A DNA stretch of 13,311 nt, taken from an uncultured Actinomycetes bacterium. GTDB taxonomy: Bacteria > Actinomycetota > Thermoleophilia > Solirubrobacterales > 70-9. The stretch is from the NCBI GenBank assembly GCA_946886425.1, contig CAMPIP010000051.1:1-13311 (forward strand), written 5' to 3'. Position 1 is the stretch's first letter, and each line of letters starts with the position of its first letter. The translations under genes were made by a program, and so were the position numbers. Positions 6,272 through 13,311 of the stretch are shown here, in pieces. The notes below the pieces were generated by a model that worked only from the letters and a program-made list of their open reading frames with translations, had not been told where the DNA came from and ran no database searches.

Positions 6272-7189
6272 GTGGCCTCGAGCCAAGTCGTCGAGGTCGA
6301 CGGGCGTGAGCTGAAGCTCACCAACCTCGACAAGGTCCTCTACCCCGCGGTCGGCTTCACCAAGGGCGAGATGGTCGACTACTACGCCAAGGTGGCGGAG
6401 GCGATGGTCCCGCACCTGAGCGGCCGGGCGGTGACGCTGCGGCGCTTCCCGGAAGGCGTCGACGACCTCGACTCGGCCTTCTTCGAGAAGCGCTGCCCCA
6501 AGCACCGGCCGAAATGGGTGAAGACGACGACGGTGCGGGCCGGCCCCCACGCCGGCAACATCGACTTCTGCGTCTGCGACGGGCGGCCGACGCTGATCTG
6601 GATGGCGCAGCTGGCGGCGATCGAGCTGCACCCCTCGCTGTCGTTGGGACGGGCGCCGACGCGGCCGACCGTACTCGCCTTCGACCTCGACCCCGGCCCC
6701 CCCGCCGACATCGTCGACTGCTGCCGGTTGGCCCTGCGCCTGCGCGAGATGTTCGGCCACTTCGGCGTGCAGAGCTTCCCGAAGACCTCGGGCTCGAAGG
6801 GCATGCAGATCTACGTGCCGCTGAACCGCAAGGACGCCAGCTACGACACCACCAAACCGTTCGCCAAAGCGATCGCCCAGCTGCTCGAAAAGCAGACGCC
6901 CGACCAGGTCGTCTCGAAGATGAAAAAGGTCGAACGCGAGGGCAAGGTCTTCGTCGACTGGTCCCAGAACCACCGCAGCAAAACGACGATCGCCGTCTAC
7001 TCGCTGCGCGCCCGCGAACGCCCGACCGCCTCCACCCCGCTCCGCTGGGACGAGGTCGAGGAGTGCGCCGACTCGGGCGACGGCTCCTCGCTCGTCTTCG
7101 CCGCCGGCGACGTGCTGGAGCGGATCGAAGACCGCGGCGACCTGTTCGCGCCGGTCCTGGAGCTCGAACAGGAGCTGCCGGAGCTATAG
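6272..7189 (+). CDS. LigD-type NHEJ polymerase/primase (PolDom), stand-alone
   Basis: A 305-aa member of the archaeo-eukaryotic primase superfamily, corresponding to the polymerase domain of LigD. Such enzymes fill gaps and add ribonucleotides at breaks held by Ku. Family blocks: LTNLDKVLYPAVGFTKGEMVDYY (16-38), motif I FDLDPG with metal-binding D138 and D140, motif II KTSGSKGMQIYVPL (171-184), and motif III FVDWSQN with D229, then TTIAVYSLRARERPTASTP. There is no ligase (KxDG) or phosphoesterase domain, so a ligase must act from elsewhere. Oddly, motif II has Gln179 where LigD polymerases usually have a catalytic histidine. The start is GTG at 6272, 3 bp after ku, probably translated by re-initiation. 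The family is secure; whether it is active is open. Confidence 0.92.
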   Translation: MASSQVVEVDGRELKLTNLDKVLYPAVGFTKGEMVDYYAKVAEAMVPHLSGRAVTLRRFPEGVDDLDSAFFEKRCPKHRPKWVKTTTVRAGPHAGNIDFCVCDGRPTLIWMAQLAAIELHPSLSLGRAPTRPTVLAFDLDPGPPADIVDCCRLALRLREMFGHFGVQSFPKTSGSKGMQIYVPLNRKDASYDTTKPFAKAIAQLLEKQTPDQVVSKMKKVEREGKVFVDWSQNHRSKTTIAVYSLRARERPTASTPLRWDEVEECADSGDGSSLVFAAGDVLERIEDRGDLFAPVLELEQELPEL

Positions 7190-7236
7190 ATAGGTTTGTT
7201 GAACGGGAGCGTGGGGTGTGAGAGCTTCGCGGCTCG

Positions 7237-7719
7237 ATGCTCATCGCCGCACTGTCCCTTCAGCAGTGGTCCTACGTCGCCGAGATCGTCGCCGGGCTCG
7301 GCGTGGTCCTGGTCGCGTCGCAGGTCTGGTTGGCGGTGCGGAACAGCCGGGTGGAACTGATTACCGGCATGACCACGCTGATCTCTGGGGTCGACCAGGC
7401 GTTTATCGACCACCCCAATTTCCGCACCTATTTCAGGGACAACGTGGACCCGCCGCCGGAGGCCGAGACAAATGGCGAGCAGGTGCGCGCGATCGCGATG
7501 ACAATGGCCAACGTCCTCGACCACGTGGTCGAGCACCTGCGAAAAATGAAGTGGGAGACCAGGCACGCGTGGCGGCTGTACATCTACGACGTGCACGAGA
7601 AGAGCCCGGTTCTTCGGGACCTGCTGATAGACCACGAGGGCTGGTGGCCGGGGCTCCAGGAGCACGTGAAAGGCAGCGACCCGCGCACCCGGGGCCGCTT
7701 CAAGCGTCGCTTTCTCTAG
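7237..7719 (+). CDS. Hypothetical membrane-anchored 160-aa protein
   Basis: I do not recognise this family. The only possible start is the ATG at 7237, because an in-frame TGA lies at 7219-7221. Residues about 12-34 (YVAEIVAGLGVVLVASQVWLAV) form one likely transmembrane helix or signal anchor. A soluble, mostly helical domain of about 125 residues follows, with FIDHPNFRTYFRDNVDPP, an AMTMANVLDHVVEHL helix and LLIDHEGWWPGL. It ends in a basic tail (RTRGRFKRRFL). The domain probably lies in the cytoplasm, given the basic residues after the helix, but this is inference. The gene sits 47 bp after the polymerase. It uses codons rare in its neighbours (ATA, AGG twice, ACA twice, AAT twice, CGA), suggesting recent acquisition. 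No clear ribosome binding site is visible. Its stop interlocks with that of gcvPB. Confidence 0.75.
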   Translation: MLIAALSLQQWSYVAEIVAGLGVVLVASQVWLAVRNSRVELITGMTTLISGVDQAFIDHPNFRTYFRDNVDPPPEAETNGEQVRAIAMTMANVLDHVVEHLRKMKWETRHAWRLYIYDVHEKSPVLRDLLIDHEGWWPGLQEHVKGSDPRTRGRFKRRFL

Positions 7720-9238
7720 AGCGGCTGGCGGACGACCGGCTGGCGGGTCGCCTTGACCTCGTCGAGGCGGCGGACGGGGGTCGTGTAGGGGGCCTGCTTG
7801 GCGATCTCGGGGGAGGACTCGGCCTCCGCGAGGATTTCCTCGACTGCGTCGGCGAAGGCGTCGAGGCTCTCCTTGGTCTCGGTCTCGGTCGGCTCGACCA
7901 TCAGCGCCTCGTCGACCAGGAGCGGGAAGTAGACGGTCGGCGGGTGGAAGCCGAAGTCGAGCAGCCGCTTGGCGAGGTCGAGGGTGGCGATGCCGAGCTC
8001 GCGCTTCATCGGCTTGCCGGAGAGGACGAACTCGTGCATGCAGTGGCGGTCGAATGCGACCGGGGCGTACTTGCCGGCGCGGCCCTCGGCGAGGCGCGCT
8101 TTCAGGTAGTTGGCGTTCAACACGGCGGTCTCCGAGGCCTCGGCCAGGCCATCGGCGCCAAGGCTGAGGATGTAGGCGTAGGAGCGAACGAAGACGCCGA
8201 AGTTGCCCTGGAAGCCGCGCAGCCGCCCGATCGACTTGGGCCGGTCGTGGTCGAGGTCGTAAACCGGGCCGTGGCCTTCGACGCCGTCGCGGAGGATCAC
8301 CTGCGGGCGCGGCAGGAAGGGCTCGATCCGGTCGGAGACTGCGATCGGGCCGGCGCCCGGGCCGCCGCCGCCGTGCGGCTGGCTGAACGACTTGTGGAGG
8401 TTGACGTGGACGATGTCGAAGCCCATGTCGCCGGGGCGCGATTTGCCCATCACCGCGTTGAGGTTGGCTCCGTCGTAGTAGAGCGTCCCCCCCGCCTCGT
8501 GGATCAGCGCCGCGATCTCCTCGATGTTCTCGTCGAAGAGCCCGAGCGTGTTGGGGTTGGTCAGCATCAGGCAGGCGACCTCGTCCGGCGCCTCTTCGAT
8601 CTTCGCCCGCAGGTCGTCCATCTCGACCCCGCCACGCTCGTTGGTGGCGACCTTGACCACCTCGTACCCGGCCATCGTCACCGAGGCCGGGTTGGTCCCG
8701 TGCGAAGTGTCCGGGGCCAGCACCTTGGTGCGGGTTTCGCCGCGGTCGGCGTGGTAGGCGCGGGTCAGCAGCAGGCCGGCGAGCTCGCCGTGGGAGCCTG
8801 CCGAGGGCTGCAGGCTGACGTGCGGAAGGCCGCAGATCTCCGCCAATGAGCTCTGCAGCAGCCACATCAGCTCCAGCGCCCCCTGCGCCCGCAGGGGGTC
8901 CTGGGCCGGGTGCAGGCGGGCGTGGCCGGGCAGCGCCGCGACCCGCTCGTTGAGGCGCGGGTTGTGCTTCATCGTGCAGGAGCCGAGCGGGTAGAAGCCG
9001 CTGTCGAGGTCGAAGTTGCGGCGCGAGAGGCGGTTGTAGTGGCGGACGATCTCCGGCTCGGCGATCTCCGGCAGGCGCGGCGGGGCGGCGCGCAGCAGCT
9101 CGGCCGGGATCAGCTCCTCCAGCGGCGCCTCCGGCACTTCGGCGTCCGGCAGCACGGCGGCGCGCCGCCCCGGCTTCGACTTCTCGTAGATCGTCTTCGC
9201 CCGTTCGCGCTGCATCGGCGTCTCGGTCAGTTGCGGGT

Positions 9239-9242
<4 letters not shown>
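7716..9242 (-). CDS. gcvPB: Glycine dehydrogenase (decarboxylating) subunit 2
   Basis: The PLP-binding half of the split P-protein. With GcvPA it decarboxylates glycine and transfers the aminomethyl group to lipoyl-GcvH. The 508-aa length is normal for GcvPB. Landmarks: FYPLGSCTMKHNPRLNE (83-99), LQPSAGSHGELAGLL (144-158), DTSHGTNPASVTMAGY (178-193), and the PLP lysine K284 in VNLHKSFSQPHGGGGPGAGP (280-299). The C-terminal part ends TTPVRRLDEVKATRQPVV. The start is GTG at 9242, which overlaps the gcvPA stop as GTGA (9239-9242) and has GGAGG 7 nt upstream. Met10 (MQRERAK) is a less likely alternative. It is the last gene of the gcv run. Its TAG stop overlaps, on the opposite strand, the TAG of the orphan gene. 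Confidence 0.97.
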
Positions 9243-10648
<1,406 letters not shown>

Positions 10649-10655
10649 GCCACCA

Positions 10656-10661
10656 AGGCTA
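10656..10661 (-). promoter_or_regulatory. Putative leaderless-type -10 hexamer for gcvPA
   Basis: TAGCCT on the minus strand ends 7 nt before the gcvPA GTG, in the 36-bp gcvH-gcvPA gap. It fits TANNNT; no -35 is seen. The GGTGG between it and the GTG is too close (1 nt) to be a normal Shine-Dalgarno. Confidence 0.38.
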
Positions 10662-10684
10662 CGGAAGCGCGGGGCGCGTTCCGG

Positions 10685-11077
10685 CTACGCGTTTTCCAGC
10701 AGCTTGCGGTATTCCGCGGCGCCCAGCAGGGCGTCGGCCTCGTTCGGCGCGGTCAGCCGGACCTTGATCAGCCAGCCCTCGCCGTAGGGGTCCTCGTTGA
10801 TCCGTTCCGGGTTCGCCTCGAGCTCGGTGTTGACCTCGATCACCTCGCCGGAGAGGGGCGCGACCACGTCGGAGACCGCCTTGACCGACTCGACCTCGGC
10901 GTAGCTGGAGTCTTTGTCGACGCTGGCGCCGACCTCGGGCGGGTCGTAGAAGACGACCTCACCGAGCGAGTCCTGCGCGTACCAGGTGATCCCGAAGGCG
11001 GCGACGTCCCCCTCGATCCGCGCCCAGTCGTGCTGGTCGTGGTACAGCAGATCGTCGGGGTAGGTGGCGTCGGCCAA
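10685..11077 (-). CDS. gcvH: Glycine cleavage system H protein
   Basis: GcvH carries the lipoyl arm that shuttles the aminomethyl and reduced-lipoyl intermediates between the P, T and L proteins. The 130-aa length is typical. The fold is recognisable from YHDQHDWARIEGDVAAFGIT (12-31), YAQDSLGEVVFYDPPEVGA (33-51) and the lipoylation loop YAEVESVKAVSDVVAPLSG (59-77), with the modified lysine at K66. The C-terminal part has INEDPYGEGWLIKVRL. The start codon is TTG at 11077. The support is a strong AAGGAG 7 nt upstream and the expected N-terminus (YPDDLLYHDQHDW) a few residues in. It begins 3 bp after the gcvT stop, so its ribosome binding site lies within the last gcvT codons. Confidence 0.96.
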   Translation of the reverse strand: MADATYPDDLLYHDQHDWARIEGDVAAFGITWYAQDSLGEVVFYDPPEVGASVDKDSSYAEVESVKAVSDVVAPLSGEVIEVNTELEANPERINEDPYGEGWLIKVRLTAPNEADALLGAAEYRKLLENA

Positions 11078-11080
11078 GGG

Positions 11081-12160
11081 TCAGCTCCTTCGGTAGAGGG
11101 GCTTGGAAGCTATCCGGGCGGGGCGACGCTTGCCGCGCACGTCGATCTCCAGCTCGGTGCCGGGGTCGGCGAGGTCGGCGCGGACGTAGGCCATCCCGGC
11201 GCCGCGCTCCAGGGAAGGAGAGAAAGTGCCGGAGCTGACCACCCCGACCCGCTCCTCGCCGAGCATCACCTCGTTGCCCTCACGGGCGATCCCGGCGCCC
11301 TCGACCAGGAACGGGGCCAGCCGCTCGGCGGTGCCGTCGCGGCGGGCGATCGCGACCGCCTCAGAGCCGAGGAACCCGGTCGCCTCGGCGCAGCACCAGC
11401 CGAGCCCGGCCTCGATCGGGTTGCGCTCGGGGGTCAGATCTTTGCCGTGGAGCGGGAAGCAGACCTCGAGCCGCAGGGTGTCGCGGGCGCCGAGCCCGCA
11501 GGGGACGACGCCGGCGTCGAGCAGCTCGGCCCAGATCGCCGGCGCCACCTCGGGGTCGATCAGCATCTCGACGCCGTCCTCGCCGGTGTAGCCAGTGCCG
11601 CAGACCAGTGCCGGGCGGCCGCCGACCCGCGGATGGGACACGTGCATCCGCGGCGGCAGCTCGATCTTGAGGGCGCCGGAGAGCACCGTGCGGGCGTGCG
11701 GGCCCTGCACGGCCAGCATCGCGTAACGGTCGGCGACGTCGCGGACGGCGACGTCGAAGCCGCGGCTCCAGCGGCCCAGCCAGGCGAGGTCGGCGTCGTG
11801 GTTGGCGGCGTTGGTGACGAGCAGGTAGCGGTCGCCGCCGAGCCGGTAGGCGAAGAGGTCGTCGATGACGCCGCCGTCCTCGGCGCAGAGGCAGGAGTAC
11901 TGGGCGCCGCCGAGCTCGAGCTTGGCGACGTCGTTGGAGAGGACGAGCTGCAGGAAGTCGAGCGCGCCCGGCCCCTCGACCTCGACCTCGCCCATGTGCG
12001 AGACGTCGAACATCCCCGCGTGCGTGCGCACCGCCGAGTGCTCCTCGCGGATCCCCTCATAGGTCACCGGCATCTCCCAACCTGCGAAGGGCACCAACTT
12101 GGCGCCCTGCTCGGCGTGGAGGTCGTGTAGCGGAGTGCGGCGAAGGGTCAGGTCACTCAC
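11081..12160 (-). CDS. gcvT: Aminomethyltransferase (glycine cleavage T protein)
   Basis: GcvT releases ammonia from aminomethyl-GcvH and transfers the methylene group to tetrahydrofolate. From GTG at 12160 the product is 359 aa, matching the family. Blocks: RRTPLHDLHAEQGAKLVPFAGWEMPV (7-32), MFDVSHMGEVEVEGPGA (50-66), and GGVIDDLFAY (96-105), whose D100/D101 pair includes the catalytic aspartate. Further on are YTGEDGVEML, LRLEVCFPLHGKDLTPERNPIEAGLG and SGTFSPSLERGAGMAYV near the C-terminus. The frame is open to 12211, but the extra 17 codons (with LVPTSCRSILCG) run into the inverted repeat and have no family match, so I use 12160. There is no Shine-Dalgarno; TACTCT lies 8 nt upstream. It is the first gene of the gcv run and is followed by gcvH after 3 bp. 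Confidence 0.96.
   Translation of the reverse strand: MSDLTLRRTPLHDLHAEQGAKLVPFAGWEMPVTYEGIREEHSAVRTHAGMFDVSHMGEVEVEGPGALDFLQLVLSNDVAKLELGGAQYSCLCAEDGGVIDDLFAYRLGGDRYLLVTNAANHDADLAWLGRWSRGFDVAVRDVADRYAMLAVQGPHARTVLSGALKIELPPRMHVSHPRVGGRPALVCGTGYTGEDGVEMLIDPEVAPAIWAELLDAGVVPCGLGARDTLRLEVCFPLHGKDLTPERNPIEAGLGWCCAEATGFLGSEAVAIARRDGTAERLAPFLVEGAGIAREGNEVMLGEERVGVVSSGTFSPSLERGAGMAYVRADLADPGTELEIDVRGKRRPARIASKPLYRRS
11085..11090 (-). promoter_or_regulatory. Shine-Dalgarno that decides the TTG start of gcvH
   Basis: AAGGAG on the minus strand sits 7 nt before the TTG at 11077, immediately before the gcvT stop codon (11081-11083). It is the strongest ribosome binding site in the window and is the main reason to accept a TTG start. 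Confidence 0.8.
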
Positions 12161-12168
12161 GGTGCCGC

Positions 12169-12174
12169 AGAGTA
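12169..12174 (-). promoter_or_regulatory. Putative leaderless-type -10 hexamer for gcvT and the gcv run
   Basis: TACTCT on the minus strand ends 8 nt before the gcvT GTG, in the intergenic gap after ftsZ. Here the TA is not supplied by a stop codon, so the match is more telling than in the tight junctions. No Shine-Dalgarno and no convincing -35 are present. It would be the main promoter of gcvT-gcvH-gcvPA-gcvPB. Confidence 0.42.
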
Positions 12175-12187
12175 TTGAGCGACACGA

Positions 12188-12294
12188 GGTGGGGACGAGT
12201 GCCCCTCTCACGGAGGCTCAAGCGGCGACATCCGCGCCCAACACTCCGCCCCAGCTGCGCGACGGTCTCCGGGAGAGGGGCACTCGTCCCCACC
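12188..12294. repeat. Long perfect inverted repeat between ftsZ and gcvT
   Basis: Two 22-bp arms (12188-12209 and 12273-12294) are perfect reverse complements. After one mismatch (12210/12272) they pair for five further bases (12211-12215 with 12267-12271), leaving a 51-nt loop. Each arm also contains GGGGACGAGTGCCCC or its complement, so each could fold alone on GGGG/CCCC. The element begins about 14 nt after the ftsZ stop on the ftsZ transcript and has no T-run, so it is not a standard Rho-independent terminator. It could end or protect the ftsZ mRNA, or be a pair of REP-like units. No second copy is visible in this window. Confidence 0.8.
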
Positions 12295-12307
12295 CCCACG
12301 CCGGTAC

Positions 12308-13311
12308 CTACTCTTTGAGGAACCCCGGCACGTCGATGTCATCCTCCGAGACCCGCAGTTTGCGGATCTCGGTGTCCTCCGCGGAGACCCGGGGCCGGCT
12401 CTCGTAGCGGCGGCGGACCCGCTGCGGGGAGCGAGCCAGCAGCTCGAAGCCCTCGAAGCCGGTGGCGATCACCGTCACCCGCACCTCGTCCTTCATCGAC
12501 TGGTCGACGACGGAGCCGAAGATGATGTTGGCGTTGTCGTCGGCCTCGGCCTGGACGAGCTGGGCCGCCTCGTTGACCTCGAACAGGCCGAGGTCCTCGG
12601 GGCCGGTGATGTTCAGCAGCATCCCGGTCGCGCCCTTGATCGACTCCTCGATCAGCGGCGAGGTGATCGCCGCCTTGGCGGCGTCGAGAGCGCGGGCCTC
12701 ACCGGAGGCGGAGCCGACGCCCATCAGGGCCGAACCGGCGTCGCGCATGATCGTGCGCACGTCGGCGAAGTCGAGGTTGATCAGGCCGGGGATCGTGATC
12801 AGGTCGGTGATGCCCTGCACGCCCTGGCGGAGGATGTCGTCCGCCTGGCGGAAGGCCTCCAGCACCGAGGTGCGGCGCTCGACCGCCTGCAGCAGCTTCT
12901 CGTTGGGGACGATGATCAGGGTGTCGACGTTGTTGCGCAGTTTCTCGATGCCCTCGAGCGCCTGCTGCATCCGTCGTTTGCCCTCGAACTCGAACGGCTT
13001 GGTTACCGCGCCGACGGTGAGGGCGCCGATCTCTTCCTTGGCGATCTCGGCGATCACAGGGGCCGAGCCGGTACCGGTGCCACCGCCCTCGCCGGCGGTG
13101 ACGAAGACCATGTCGGCCCCCTTCAGCGCCTCCTTGATCTCGTCGCGACTCTCCGCCGCGGCGCCAGCCCCGACCTCGGGGTTGCCGCCGGCGCCGAGGC
13201 CGCGGGTGAGCTCCTGCCCGATCGAGAGCTTGATGTCGGCGTCGCAGGCCTGCAGGGCCTGGGCGTCGGTGTTGACGGCCACGAACTCGACGCCGCGAAT
13301 TCCGGCGTCGA
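12308..13311 (-). CDS. ftsZ: Cell division protein FtsZ (5' end outside window)
   Basis: The tubulin-like GTPase that polymerises into the division ring. The open frame enters from the window edge, with the visible part beginning DAGIRGVEFVAVNTDAQALQ. The true start and the first nucleotide-binding glycines therefore lie outside; 333 residues are visible. The tubulin signature GEGGGTGTG is at visible residues 73-81. The T7 synergy loop reads NLDFADVRTIM (from 178), with the conserved Asn and Asp residues that complete the neighbouring GTP site; Leu replaces the common Val. After the globular part a short basic linker (SPQRVRRRYESRPR) leads to the C-terminal peptide DIDVPGFLKE, the docking site for membrane-anchor partners such as SepF. 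It ends in TAG at 12308, 147 bp before gcvT on the same strand. Confidence 0.97.
   Translation of the reverse strand, partial: DAGIRGVEFVAVNTDAQALQACDADIKLSIGQELTRGLGAGGNPEVGAGAAAESRDEIKEALKGADMVFVTAGEGGGTGTGSAPVIAEIAKEEIGALTVGAVTKPFEFEGKRRMQQALEGIEKLRNNVDTLIIVPNEKLLQAVERRTSVLEAFRQADDILRQGVQGITDLITIPGLINLDFADVRTIMRDAGSALMGVGSASGEARALDAAKAAITSPLIEESIKGATGMLLNITGPEDLGLFEVNEAAQLVQAEADDNANIIFGSVVDQSMKDEVRVTVIATGFEGFELLARSPQRVRRRYESRPRVSAEDTEIRKLRVSEDDIDVPGFLKE

Noticed and set aside
7185..7190. TATAGA at the end of the polymerase gene as a -10 for the orphan gene.
   Set aside because: No -35 at suitable spacing, and the start codon is about 47 nt away. Too weak to list as a feature.
12161..12211. 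Longer gcvT start at the GTG at 12211.
   Set aside because: The added residues match no GcvT N-terminus and the start would lie inside the inverted repeat. GTG 12160 gives the family length.
12161..12307. Glycine riboswitch upstream of gcvT.
   Set aside because: Glycine aptamers often precede gcvT, but I could not find the expected conserved core segments or tandem aptamer layout. The gap is dominated by the inverted repeat and is short for a tandem aptamer.
12099..12407. A 102-aa plus-strand open frame across the ftsZ-gcvT gap.
   Set aside because: Most of it is antisense to gcvT and ftsZ. The unique part is the inverted repeat, and no ribosome binding site or family pattern was seen.

Overview
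The window is about 70% G+C by eye. It is densely packed, uses many GTG starts and has no stretch over 300 bases without a gene. The gene set points to a chromosomal region of a deep-branching, high-GC actinobacterium, possibly of the Thermoleophilia/Solirubrobacterales type. The clues are actinobacterial-style TrpRS and FtsZ, a Ku plus stand-alone LigD-type polymerase pair, and a glycine cleavage P-protein split into two subunits. The taxonomic assignment is inference.

Layout. (1) 1-5263, minus strand: read in transcription order from 5263 downward, a compact run of ABC ATPase, FetB-like permease, DHA2-type MFS exporter, trpS, scpA and scpB (the last cut by the window edge). Junctions are 4-bp overlaps or 9-11 bp gaps. 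(2) 5345-7719, plus strand: ku, a LigD-type polymerase/primase domain protein and a 160-aa orphan membrane-anchored protein. The first two form an NHEJ pair; no ATP-dependent DNA ligase is in the window. (3) 7716-13311, minus strand: in transcription order ftsZ (5' end outside the window), a 147-bp gap holding a long inverted repeat, then gcvT, gcvH, gcvPA and gcvPB, which supply the T, H and split P proteins of the glycine cleavage system. The L-protein is not here.

How it works together. The gcv genes form one pathway: GcvPA/PB decarboxylate glycine onto the lipoyl arm of GcvH, and GcvT passes the methylene group to tetrahydrofolate. ScpA/ScpB are the kleisin and accessory subunits of the SMC condensin, and FtsZ builds the division ring, so chromosome and division housekeeping flank the window. 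Ku and the polymerase serve double-strand break repair. The ABC pair resembles FetAB metal exporters.

Regulatory signals. Five minus-strand genes (MFS, trpS, scpA, gcvPA, gcvT) have a TANNNT hexamer 6-8 nt before the start codon and no good Shine-Dalgarno. This is the arrangement expected for leaderless transcripts. In three of them the upstream stop codon supplies the TA of the hexamer. gcvH, gcvPB and ku instead have Shine-Dalgarno sequences. I see no convincing wholly new system. The best leads are the leaderless pattern, the inverted repeat at 12188-12294, the motif-II His-to-Gln change in the polymerase, and the orphan gene at 7237-7719.
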